A stretch of 64,000 bases of DNA from Clusia tigrina (lineage: Eukaryota; Arthropoda; Insecta; Diptera; Clusiidae): the NCBI GenBank assembly GCA_920105625.2, contig OV050030.1:82859400-82923399 (forward strand), given 5' to 3'. A model generated the notes under the pieces. The model was not told the DNA's origin. It did no database searches and was given only the letters and a program-made list of their open reading frames with translations. Made by a program: the position numbers and the translations under genes. Every line of letters starts with the position of its first letter. The stretch's first letter is position 1. Positions 1 through 9,833 of this stretch are shown piece after piece.

Positions 1-474
1 TGCCGTACTGGTTCAAACAAACGAAAATTTTCTACATTTAATAACAGAAATCCGAAGTGTCGAGATATTGGTTATTCCAAAATAAGATATATCGATGGCC
101 AATCCAAGTCAAAAGATGATTGCTGTTTTAAAATATTTAATAAAGGAGAATCTGCGATTGAGATAATACAGTGTTTTGTAGGCGGTAAGAAGATAAGTAT
201 GTTGATAGATTCAGGATCAAAATACAACCTCCTTTGTGAAGATAATTGGAATTTGTTGAATACCGGAAAAGCAGTCATGTGGAATACTCGATTTAAATCA
301 GATCACCAATTCAGAGCATACGCTGGTAATGTGGCACTTACGATAAAAGCAGTTTTTGAAGCGGTTATTGGGATTGAGAGGAGTTCTAATTTGATTTCAA
401 CTTTTTATGTTATTGAGCGTGGCGAGCAATCATTGCTGGGTCAATCATTACTGCCATCAAATTGGGTGTATTGA
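1..474 (+). pseudogene. Gypsy-1 gag tail and aspartic protease relic, unit A
   Basis: The frame enters open from outside the window and runs to a stop at 474. It is the nucleocapsid tail and protease domain of a Ty3/Gypsy-type element; the two zinc knuckles that precede it in units B-D lie just upstream of the window. The retroviral-type active-site motif Asp-Ser-Gly-Ser is encoded at 208-219. After about 455 the similarity to the protease-RT linker continues in another frame for roughly 100 bases and then stops, so the element is frameshifted and its reverse transcriptase is missing. It is on the opposite strand from Gypsy-2 and belongs to a different family. Confidence 0.75.
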
Positions 475-1142
475 AGTTGGGTATAGGCGTCAATCATGTG
501 GAGAAATTGAAAACTTTGAATAAAATTACTGGAAGGATGGCAATACGGAAAGGATGATTTTGAATTATTTAACGATATTAAAATTAAGCCAGATTCTTTG
601 AGGTGTACTATTAGAAATTACTGAGTAAAAATCAATAACAAACGGAGGCTAAACGGCTTTTCCATGAAAATTAAACTTATAAGTAGTAGGCTAGTATACA
701 GTTGTCATTTTAGCGAAAACTTTAAAATTATTGTTTGAAGCTGGCTTTACCTCAAAAAGTGCATTTTTGGGTACCGTAATTCTATAAATTTTCCCTCCCA
801 CTTATACCTTACAAAAATCTACTTGTTGAGTTTCAAATCAAATAGACTTTGATTTCGGGTGAAACGATAAGAAAGAAATTAAAATGTGGATTTGGATGGA
901 GGCAATAAAATTATGAGGAAGATATATTACGGAAGTATTAAATAAAAGAGAAATATCAGGAGAGAAAAACTGGACGAAGGACAGAAGTACCAGATAGAAA
1001 ACAGGTCGAAAGGTCAACCGAACAGAAGAACAATATAGAAAACAAGGTGGAAGAATCAACATACTCTCATAATATAAACTGTGAATTTGTAAAAATAATA
1101 TAACAAATATAAAGTTATTGAGTTAAATAAAATTATAAAACA
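475..1142. other. Gypsy-1 trailing sequence, AT-rich, unit A
   Basis: No credible gene. The first roughly 150 bases are frameshifted Gypsy-1 polyprotein ending in stops. The segment around 980-1060 may be the pol C-terminus or 3' region of Gypsy-1. A matching 3' LTR (a second copy of the sequence that starts at 14743) is not present. Confidence 0.5.
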
Positions 1143-1640
1143 TAAGGACTAAGGATCAAGAGAGCTTTCTGTATACGAGCCCTGGAATCCGCTGAATTCA
1201 ACAGCGATAAATAGTCGTTACATCGTGAACTGAAATATCTAGATTATTTGTGTAAATGAGCAAGGAATCCGCCTTAGTGATGACCATTTAAATGCGATTA
1301 TAAACTATGCATTGTCCACATATGCTAAGGAGGTTCCAAAAGTTCTTGGTCTGTTTTCATATTTTATACGCTTTGAAGAATTGTAAGCAGGAGCCTCGAT
1401 CGCTCACAATTTTTCTGGGTCTGCTGAGATCCATGAAATACTTCAACGTGACTCAGCATCTGTTGTTGTTTTAGAATAATAAGCCACTGGATTAAATTGT
1501 TCATCGTCTTGCCTCTGTTGAAATATGGCACCATAGCCTTTAGAACTAGCATCTTGTGCTTTGAACGTAAATCGTGCATTTCTTTTTGGTAGCTCAACTG
1601 CGCCCAACATCAGAAGCAGGTACTATCGGTACACGGTAGA
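1143..1640 (-). pseudogene. Gypsy RNase H/integrase fragment, unit A
   Basis: On the minus strand, around 1590-1440, the sequence encodes an RNase H stretch with an Asp-Ala-Ser-Ser-Lys-Gly-Tyr-Gly core and a Tyr-Tyr-Ser-Lys-Thr-Thr motif, in a frame different from the longest open one (1364-1597). Immediately after it comes an integrase catalytic-core motif (Val-Ser-Asp-Arg-Gly-Ser-Cys), so the whole connection and zinc-finger region between the two domains has been deleted. Several stops follow. The motifs fit Gypsy elements of the 17.6/297/mdg kind; the family is not certain. A 13-bp quasi-palindrome lies at the fusion point. Confidence 0.65.
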
Positions 1641-2336
1641 GGATGCAACGCAGGAATTCTAGTTGTGGTCAACAACTACAACATTTTGGCACGCTCCAAC
1701 AAAACAAACACGAAGGCCCATCATATCCTTACATGGCGCTTAATAATACCAATAATACACTCAAAACACCAACTATTCCACTGAGAAAGCCAGTAATCTA
1801 CAACATTTTCCAAGAAACTGGTCCCTAACTCTGAAATACAACAAATATAACACAAACCCACCATCGAATGAATATCCGAAACTAAAGTACAAATTTTACC
1901 AAATAATATATCCAAAACACTAAAAAACCAACTAAAAAAGAAGAACAAACTGACTAAACCAAAGGAGCCACTAAAATCACTACAACTCCCTAAGTACGAT
2001 TCATCAGAATCGACGTTAATTTTCGATGAGCGACCAGATATAAATTCCCAACCACAAGCTACTTTTAGGTAAATTAAGTCCTAATTTTACATACATTTAT
2101 AACTATAAATACGCATACTTATTAAAATTTGTTTAATCTTAACTTTAAACTCAGAACCTAATAATCGTATTGATTGTTAAGTCAATAAATATTATCTATT
2201 ACTATAATGAACTCTTACTCATAATAAAAAGTCATTCACCCAAAATAATATCCATTCAAGAATCTTACCTCCACTCCACAAAAAATATACCTATTCCAAT
2301 AAACTATTAACTATATTCATTAAACACGTCAGTTAA
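1641..2336. other. AT-rich unassigned sequence, unit A
   Basis: Short reading frames only. It may be the 5' part (ORF1 side) of the Jockey-like fragment that follows, because one frame near 1700-1830 has a proline-rich, LINE-ORF1-like look, but this is weak. The interval from about 1783 to 2043 contains the 249 bp that are absent from units C and D. Confidence 0.4.
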
Positions 2337-2700
2337 ATTCATATGGCGGAGTCATGCTACTCATTCATAATTCATTACAACATCAAAAAATCCAACTGAA
2401 CAACGGCTTTGACGCAATAGCTTGCGAGATACTCTCACAAGTAAAATTTACAACAGTCTCCACTTACATACATAATAAAATTCAAGAAAGCTATTCTCAA
2501 ACGCGAAAACATCATCAATCAACGACTTTTCGTATTAAATAAATCCTCGCCAGTGGATAAAATTTGGAGTAATATCAGAAGGTTTAACGGATATAAATCT
2601 ATGCACGGTATCCATAGTATAAATTCAATTAACCCCCTTTTCACGAATAATAAGCCGCACCTAATGTCAACCGAATTCTTGTTCCGATCGTTTATTTAGC
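2337..2700 (+). pseudogene. Jockey/CR1-like LINE endonuclease fragment, unit A
   Basis: From about 2343 the plus strand reads Gly-Gly-Val-x-Leu-Leu-Ile-His-Asn-Ser and then a Gln-Ala/Asp-Ala-Ile-Ala-type strand. This is the central part of the APE-type endonuclease of Jockey/CR1-like LINEs. After about 2460 the similarity jumps to the linker between endonuclease and RT (Lys-Ser-Ser-Pro-Val-Asp-Lys-Ile-Trp) in another frame. The catalytic C-terminal part of the endonuclease and the whole RT are missing. The longest frame is 62 codons (2354-2542). Confidence 0.6.
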
Positions 2701-3378
2701 CGCCCCCATCAGAATGTTCGTTTTTTTTATTTTGCTTCTTTCCTTCTTTTTTTTGTTTCCACTTGTCCGCTTTTCTAGTGAATGCGGCCAGTCAAAAACC
2801 TAGTGACTATTCTGAGGTAGAGATAGCGCTGCCTCAGACTAGTCAAAATTCAAAAGTGAGTTGACTGACCGGCTTGACCGCTAAAACAGTCAATGATAGA
2901 ATAGCGGAGGAGGCCAAGGAATTGGGAAAGGAGCGGTTTTTTGAAAGAAAGCTAAAAGTCATTTAAGGCGGTGGTAGCAAAATAAACGGCCTCTGTTAAG
3001 TTTGAATAATTTGTCGGTTACATGTTCGGAGCGGGAGAAAAAATTACGGAAATGAAGGAATAGTTGTGATATGAGAAGGAGAGTTAAATTGAAACTTAAA
3101 TTTAAAAAAATGGTGCGCCTCATAAAAGATAAACTGCAGACATGCAACAAAAGTGAAATATTTCCTATAAGTGAAATTGTGTTTTTACAATAAAATGTGG
3201 AATTGATCAAACAGTCAGAAAAAATATTCAAATTCGATTTTGTTTAAAAAAGACTAAAGAGGCAGAGTTTTGTGTGTGGTTCAACAATATTCGTTATTGG
3301 GTGCAAATAAAGGAAAGGGAAAAGGAAGCTGCCGCCCGCCTCGTCAGGCAAAGATAAGTAATTATAATTATATACATC

Positions 3379-3386
<8 letters not shown>
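2701..3386. other. Unassigned segment before the (TA)n tract, unit A
   Basis: No recognisable product. The longest frame (minus, 2959-3231) has no motif I know. The plus strand has a poly-T/pyrimidine run near 2718-2760, a 42-bp near-palindrome (listed separately), and a purine run near 3308-3330 just before a GC-rich stretch that abuts the (TA)n tract. It could be an old LTR-element 3' end, but no partner LTR is visible. Confidence 0.5.
2804..2845. repeat. 42-bp near-palindrome, unit A
   Basis: Arms of 21 bp run from TGACTATTCTGAGG to CCTCAGACTAGTCA with about two mismatches between arms outside the centre. It can fold as a stem with almost no loop. It is the same in all four units. Confidence 0.7.
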
Positions 3387-3876
<490 letters not shown>

Positions 3877-3899
<23 letters not shown>

Positions 3900-4527
3900 C
3901 GCTGTGCGACAGCGACGATTGCGGCGATGTCGATCGGGTTGGCGATGGTGATCGGGATACCTGTAGCGATGGCGACGATGTTGGGTCACTCACCTCGAGG
4001 TGGGCCGGCTTCAAGCAGTCCGTAGAGATGGCTTTCTCGACGCCGTTCAAGTCGATGATGCAACTCTTGTCGTTGACCCGGCGAATTACCTTATGGGGGC
4101 CCGTATATGGCGGCTCGAGTGGCCTCCGGATTTTGTCCAGCTTGCAGAATACGTGCGTGCAGGTGCGCAATTTTTTGAAGACGAACGGCTTCTGTCTCGA
4201 GTGGTTGGACGCTGGTACTGGCTTGATCGCTTTTACCAGCTTGCGCAACTGCTCGACGAAAACCGGTTGGGTGGTAGGGTCGTTCTGTTGTCCGAAGAAT
4301 TCCTCCGGCAGGCGTAGTTGGGTGCCGAAGAGCATCTCAGCTGGAGTTGCTTTGAGATCCTCTTTGTACGCCGTCCGCATCCCCAATAGCACTGTTGGCA
4401 AGGCGTCTGGCCATGTTGTCTCTGGACTGCACATAAAGGCCGCTTTTAGTGTGTGGTGTAGTCTCTCCACCATGCCGTTTGACTGTGGGTGGTAAGGCGT
4501 TGTGTGAACATGATTAGCACCAGTCAT
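3877..4527 (-). pseudogene. Gypsy-2 integrase C-terminal half, unit A
   Basis: Open for 216 codons. It includes the catalytic glutamate region of the DDE integrase (His-Pro-Gln-Ser-Asn-Gly-Met-Val-Glu-Arg at about residues 13-22), the conserved Met-Leu-Phe-Gly-Thr-Gln-Leu-Arg-Leu-Pro block, and a C-terminal Pro-Tyr-x-Gly-Pro-His module. The first methionine is not a true start: it lies just after the 2.1-kb deletion. The frame ends inside the LTR, so the last few residues and the stop are LTR-encoded. Confidence 0.85.
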
Positions 4528-5717
4528 TTTCGCGAGAGCCAGTCGAGGCGAGGTTCAGCTTCAGCGTGAGCTGCCCGTATGTGGCTATCGGCGACGAGTT
4601 GGCGGCGTACAGCGTGAGGCTGTTTCGCTGTAGTTTGCGGGCGACCGTTCCCCTCGGCAGTAAGGAGACCACTGAACCCGAGTCCACGAGAAAGCGACTG
4701 GATGTTGTTCGATCCGTTACGTGTAGACGTTTTTCGGTTGGTGGATGGTCGGCGTCATTTGCCCAAGTCGGCGTCGGCAGCGCTAGTTTCCCAACGGCGT
4801 CGAGGCGGCGGCCACGGTGGCGGCAAAAACACACGGTGGTCGGCACTGCTGTGCTGTCGCCCGGTATTCCAGGTGATACCAACATTGGCCAGGCGCTGTA
4901 GACCGATCTCGGTGCAGGCTGCGTGCACGGAATTACCCGTTGAATCGTGCGACGATCTGTTCGCGAATGGAGAGCGGGGTCTCGGAGACGAGAGTGGAGG
5001 TGACGTAGCTGCCACTGTAGGTCCATTGTCGACCAGCTCGTCAGCTGCCTCTGCGAGCTCCTCCAGGCTGGTACCTTTCAAAATCTTCAGAAGCCGTCGC
5101 GTTAACGGCGGCATCAACTCGAGCCACTTCACTCGGATAACGGCATCCGTGGCCCTGTCACCTGCCAAGGCGCGCAGCTGCCGCAGGAGTTGAGACAGCT
5201 TCCTGTCACCCAGCTCGAGTTGGGTGAGCAGCTTGTGGAGCTGTCGATCCGCCGAGACGGTGAGGCGACTTAGTATGGCTGCCTTCAGCGCCTCATACTT
5301 CCCCACGAACGGCACCGTGCGGAGTATATCCGCAACCTCGGAAATAGTCTCCGGGTCGAGCGCCGCAACTACTAAATTGTAACGGCTGTTGTCGTTTCGC
5401 ACATGGTGGACCTGGAACGCTGCCTCGATCTGATAAAACCACAGATCAGGGTTACTCCTCCAGAAAGGTGGGAGCCGGCAGCTGTTCACCGCCTCGATCG
5501 CGGGCGGCGACGAAAAGGAGGCGTATCCCCTAGGTTCCCCTGCACGGTGTGGCGGCGGGTGTGTCGGTAGCAGCAATGGCGCTAGCATAGCCAGCTGTGC
5601 GTGCGCATGCACGTGCGGTGAATGTGGCTGCTGGTGCGGAGCTTGTGTTGCTTGAGTCGGCGGCTGCTGCGGTGGTGCCGGCGGCACCGGTCCTGAGGCC
5701 GCTGGCAAGTGGAGCAT
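4514..5717 (-). pseudogene. Gypsy-2 gag and protease stump, unit A
   Basis: Gag starts at 5717 with a Pro/Gln/His-rich leader, followed by the capsid-like region (Phe-Trp-Arg-Ser-Asn-Pro-Asp-Leu-Trp-Phe) typical of arthropod CsRn1-type gags. That frame runs to 4755, but the nucleocapsid finger Cys-x2-His-x9-Cys-x3-Cys is in a different frame (around 4895-4830), so there is a frameshift before it. The protease active site Val-Asp-Ser-Gly-Ser is in the 170-codon frame 4514-5026, which then hits the large deletion. CHCC instead of CCHC is the known mark of the CsRn1 clade. Confidence 0.82.
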
Positions 5718-5774
5718 CCTGTGCGTCGTGTGCTGGTTATATAATATACCCCTCTGGGTGGGGCGAATACGTGT

Positions 5775-5792
5775 ATCACGTCGGGGTCACCA
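5775..5792 (-). promoter_or_regulatory. Primer-binding site for tRNA-Trp, unit A
   Basis: The plus strand reads ATCACGTCGGGGTCACCA, the 3' end of eukaryotic tRNA-Trp including CCA. On the minus strand this is an 18-nt primer-binding site directly after the 5' LTR. It fixes the element's direction and supports the CsRn1-type assignment. It is not a tRNA gene. Confidence 0.9.
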
Positions 5793-5965
5793 ATTTGGCT
5801 GCTCGCATGTTCAACGTTGCGTAATTAATATAACTTTTAATTGCGCTCTATAACACGTCACCACAGCTTCAGCACAGAAAGAGAAAGAGAGTTGGATGAA
5901 AGGCCGGAAACACGAAGTGTGTTGTTCAGCAGCCAACACAGGCTAGTTCCGCTTGCCCATAAACA
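5793..5965 (-). repeat. Gypsy-2 5' LTR, shortened, unit A
   Basis: About 173 bp. It matches the ends of the left LTR but lacks about 150 bp, including both 51-bp repeats. All four units share this shortening, so it predates the array. Its outer end is fused to the R1 LINE pol frame. Confidence 0.8.
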
Positions 5966-7664
5966 TGCTGTGCAGGTATCCCCGAAAACCTCCGTGGCCT
6001 GTCAGCAATTGTGTGACGTAGAAATTCACCTCACCATGAGACCCTTTTACCCATTTCTGAATGTTGGGGATCAGCCCTCTTGTCCAGCGGCCATTTGTAG
6101 AAGTATCCCACTGGGCTTGCCACTCTTGAAGGGTCTTCCGCTCTCCAATTTCCAAGAGCTCCTCTACATTTGTCGCGTGTGTCCCTTTGGCGTGGTAGAG
6201 GTTCATCGCTTCTTTCGCTAGCAAGTTCACGGGAATCATGCCGGCTATTACCAAAGTGGCATCTGTGGATACGATGCGGTATGCGCAGATCACTCGTAGT
6301 GCACTTCTCCTGTATGCTGCGTCAATGGTGCGGACGTAAGCGTTCACATCCGCGTTTTCGGCCCATATTGGCGCCCCATAGAGAATAATGGATCTGACAA
6401 CCCCGGCGATGAGTCGCCTTTTCCGCTGTCTGGGTCCTCCCACGTTGGGCATTATTCTACAAAGGAGAGAACATGTGTTTCCTGCCTTATCTACCAAGCG
6501 CCGCAGATGTTCTTTGAAGGTAAGCCGCGCGTCTATCCACACCACTCCTAGGTACTTGAGGTGTGGAATCGTGGTTATGGCACATCTACCAACTCTTATT
6601 TCCACTACCTCCAATACTCTGGGGCTCGAAACCAGGATTGCCTCGGTCTTGTGTTCAGCCAAGCTAAGTCCAACGTTTGCAAGCCATCTTCCGACGGTAG
6701 CCACAGTTCGGTTGGCCTCTGCTACCACTTCCTCCAAGTATTTAGCTGTGATTACCAATGCTATGTCGTCCGCGTATCCGATGAGTTTGACACCATCAGG
6801 GACCTGTACGCGGAGGATGCCGTCGTACATAGCATTCCAGAGTAACGGTCCAAGCACCGATCCCTGGGGAACTTCTCCAAGAATTTTGTGCGACTCCACA
6901 CCTTTTTCGGACTGGTAGAGCAGGATCCTATCGCTGAAGTAGCTGGCAATCATTCGTCTCAGGTAGATGGGTACCCCAAACTCTGCTAACGCTTTGGCTA
7001 TGCGCTCCCAGCTAGCTGAGTTGAAAGTTTTTTTGACATCTAGGGTGACCACAAGGCAATACCTCTTGGTTCCACCCCTCCATCGTTTCCCCTGGATCGC
7101 TGTTTTAGCTGTCTGGACAAGTTCGTTGATGGCGTCCACGGTAGATCTCGCCTTCCGGAAACCATATTGCCGTTTTGAGAGCCCTCCAGATTTTGCAATG
7201 GCCTCATCAATCCTGTCAGAGATTATCCGCTCCAGAATTGTTCCCGCCGTATCTAACATGCAGAGCGGGCGGTACGCTGAAGGGTCCTCTGTTGGTTTGT
7301 TGGCTTTCAGCACCAGGACCAATCGTTGCCTCTTCCATCTCTTGGTGAAAATGCCTTCTCTCAGGCAAGCGTCGTACATTTTCCTCATTGGCTCTGGGTT
7401 CAGTGCAGCTGCGGTCTTGAGCACTCGGTTGGGGATTCCATCTGGGCCGGGTGCTTTCTGGTCTCCAAACTTCCCAACCGCCCGCAACACATCGTCTATA
7501 GTCAGACTAGGTATTGATTCCTCCGTTTGCTCCAGAGGGAGCTCGTATAGGACATAATTCTGTACTGGAAAGAGCTGTGCCACTATGCGTCTGAGCAACA
7601 TTGGACAGGTTGGGGCTGGCTGCCAATAACAGGGCAATTTTCGCATGACAAGTCTATATGCCAT
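5943..7664 (-). CDS. R1-clade LINE reverse transcriptase frame, unit A
   Basis: 573 codons open. Landmarks by residue: Lys-Ala-Pro-Gly-Pro-Asp-Gly-Ile-Pro at 70-78; RT motif A with Asp209; motif B Gly-x-Pro-Gln-Gly-Ser at 263-269; catalytic Tyr-Ala-Asp-Asp at 297-300; Leu-Thr-Gly-His-Gly near the end. The first methionine is internal to pol; the true start lies upstream of the endonuclease. In this unit residue 212 in motif A is Lys, while B-D have Asn. The last few residues are encoded by the Gypsy-2 LTR, which replaces the natural C-terminus with its Cys/His motif. Confidence 0.88.
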   Translation of the reverse strand: MAYRLVMRKLPCYWQPAPTCPMLLRRIVAQLFPVQNYVLYELPLEQTEESIPSLTIDDVLRAVGKFGDQKAPGPDGIPNRVLKTAAALNPEPMRKMYDACLREGIFTKRWKRQRLVLVLKANKPTEDPSAYRPLCMLDTAGTILERIISDRIDEAIAKSGGLSKRQYGFRKARSTVDAINELVQTAKTAIQGKRWRGGTKRYCLVVTLDVKKTFNSASWERIAKALAEFGVPIYLRRMIASYFSDRILLYQSEKGVESHKILGEVPQGSVLGPLLWNAMYDGILRVQVPDGVKLIGYADDIALVITAKYLEEVVAEANRTVATVGRWLANVGLSLAEHKTEAILVSSPRVLEVVEIRVGRCAITTIPHLKYLGVVWIDARLTFKEHLRRLVDKAGNTCSLLCRIMPNVGGPRQRKRRLIAGVVRSIILYGAPIWAENADVNAYVRTIDAAYRRSALRVICAYRIVSTDATLVIAGMIPVNLLAKEAMNLYHAKGTHATNVEELLEIGERKTLQEWQAQWDTSTNGRWTRGLIPNIQKWVKGSHGEVNFYVTQLLTGHGGFRGYLHSMFMGKRN

Positions 7665-8565
7665 GCCCCATGGGTAATCCTCAACTTGTGCGCATAATTC
7701 AGAGAATCTGGTGCTTTTGCTCTTCTTAATTGCCTATTTAGAACTTTTCTGATTTCCTTGAAGGCCTGGTGCTTCTGCAGGGAATCTGGTTTCCGTATGG
7801 AACGTTGATACATTCTCCTCGCAGCATGGCATGCTTTGCGGAGTTCACCTATTGCATCCGTCCACCAGTAGACAGGTTTATGCCTCCCACCATATGCTCT
7901 CCTGGGCATTGCCGCGTAGGAGGCGTTTTCTGACTTCCTTGCCAGCTGATTCGCCATTTCTTCTGCATTGCCTTCCAGCACCAAACCTTCAAGCATCATT
8001 TCTAGGACGTGTTAGTCACGGCTGTTTGTCCTCCAGCCTTTCAATGTCGGACCTATCCGCTGCCATTTCCGGGGCTTCTCCAGTTTGCAGATGATAGCTT
8101 GGTAATCGCTGTGGGTGTATATGTCACTCACCAGATATTTTGCACCCCTCACCAGCCTGCTACATACGAAGATTAGGTGTATCGCAGAGCTGGCACCTCC
8201 TCTGGCAAAAGTCATCTCGCCGGTATTCAAGAGGATGGCGTCAAGTGCTGCGAGTGCATCCATGAGGATATGACCCATTCAGTTGCCCATGCGTTGAAAT
8301 CGCCAGCAATTACTACAGGGTTCCTGCCGTGCGCATCTAGAACGAGTCTATCTACCGCCGACTCAAACTCATCCGTAGTTAGGCTTGGTGCCATGTAGCA
8401 ACTGTAAACCGTGGTTCCTCCTATGGTTGCCCTGAATAATTTTTCATCCCTCCTGACGTCCGCGAGTTTAGGTGGCTTGACTCCACACACCCATATTGCA
8501 GCTCGGCAAGTATTGTCCTCGACACAGACTCCTTGGTGCTTCCGACGATATGGTTCACTGAGCAC
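7583..8565 (-). pseudogene. R1-clade LINE endonuclease and pre-RT linker, broken, unit A
   Basis: Three overlapping or adjacent frames (8227-8565, 8012-8278, 7583-7999) cover the APE-like endonuclease and the linker to RT. The motif Ala-Gly-Asp-Phe-Asn-Ala-Trp is intact. Two catalytic positions look changed: the usual Ser-x-Ile-Asp is Ala-Ile-His, and the usual Ser-Asp-His is Ser-Asp-Tyr. There is a frameshift around 8227-8278, an in-frame stop at 8012-8014 and another frameshift near 7583-7664. The same lesions occur in all units. Confidence 0.78.
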
Positions 8566-8595
8566 AGCAGTGATTGAGGTTCAGCTGGAGTAACT

Positions 8596-9833
8596 TCATT
8601 CCATGAGTTTTGACTCCTTTACTGCTTGCTTATACGACGAACATATTCTGCATCCTGTCGAGTGATCCGTATCCTTGCGCCTCCTTTGGCCTTTGGTCTT
8701 GCAGAGTGCACAGGTTGGGCTTTTGCTACACTCGCTGGCGTTGTGGCCTTCGCTGATCTGGCTCTGTATGCAAGCTCCCTTGAGGACTTGTGTCAACCCT
8801 TGCATGGCCTCCGTGCTCCGGCATAGACAACCATGGGATCATGAAGGCGACTGTACTACGGGCAGCGATAACGACTCTGAGCGGGAACCCAAAACGCATG
8901 AACAAGATAAATAACAAAGAAAACAACAACAACAACAATAACGAGGGAGCAAAAAACATCCGAGGGAGCCGCATCTGTAGCACCGATTCCGCCAGTCCTC
9001 CTTGCTACTACACTTTTTGGCAATATGGCCAATCTCCATGCACTTGTAGCAACGTGTGGGTACTACCTTTCCAAACACCCAACAAGAGGTCCATCCGACT
9101 CTCAGTTTCCCGGCCAGTACCGCCGCATCCGCCTTTTGCCTTTTGGGTACCGCTCGGCTCGTTGGGCTGGTTCCGTCGTCTTCTGCGTTTTCGCGGGGAC
9201 GCTTCGGCATTGCAACGGAAGCCGCGTAGCTCCTTGCCAGTGGCGATACGCTGGCTTGGACCTCCTTGTCCTCCTGCGCTTTACAGATTTGCATATGCTT
9301 GTTTGCTCGCTGCAGTAGTGGTGGTTGAACGGTGACGATGCCATCGGCATCCCGTTCTTGCGCCACTTCTAGGCACATGTCGCGGATCTTCGCCGCCTTT
9401 CGTTTAATGTCCGAATGGACATTATGTCGCTGATGAGTGCCTCGGTATGCCACTCTAGCACAGCCATTTTCCCCTTCGCATTCACTTCCGGCGGCGGGTA
9501 GATTGCCATCTTCCCTAGCATGTCTGACTTACATGCCACCTGCATTTGCATCTCCCCCGGATCACCCAGGGAGTTTCTCCGCACCGTCAGTCGCTGGTCC
9601 TGCCCACCACTAGGTGGGGTCCGGCGCAGTATGGAGCTTCTATTGAAAGGGTCCTGCTCCCTGCTTTTGTTTTTTGCTCCCTCGTTATTGTTGTTGTTGG
9701 TTTCTTTGTTATTTATTTTGTTCATGCGTTTTGGGTTCCCGCTCAGAGTCGTTATCGCTGCCCGTAGTACAGTCGCCTTCATGATCCCATGGTTGTCTAT
9801 GCCGGAGCACGGAGGCCATGCAAGGGTTGACAA
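8596..9833 (-). pseudogene. R1-clade LINE ORF1 (gag-like), disrupted, unit A
   Basis: Frames 9369-9833, 8839-9453 and 8596-8805 together give an ORF1 product: Asn-rich N-terminal part, a basic middle, then zinc knuckles. The first knuckle is Cys-x2-Cys-x4-His-x4-Cys. The second is cut: Cys-Tyr-Arg-Cys-Gly lies at about 8968-8985 and its continuation Gly-His-Asn-Ala-Ser-Glu-Cys ends near 8733, with about 216 bp (72 codons' worth, containing a stop) inserted between. A frameshift lies at about 9370-9450. ORF1 of this class binds the element's RNA. Confidence 0.75.

Noticed and set aside
1643..1948. Short frames 1643-1828 (+) and 1721-1948 (-) as small genes
   Set aside because: No motif, present only in A and B because C and D delete most of the region, and both strands are open only by chance in AT-rich DNA.
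5775..5792. tRNA-Trp-like sequence as a tRNA gene
   Set aside because: Only the last 18 bases are present, next to an LTR and in the orientation of a primer-binding site.
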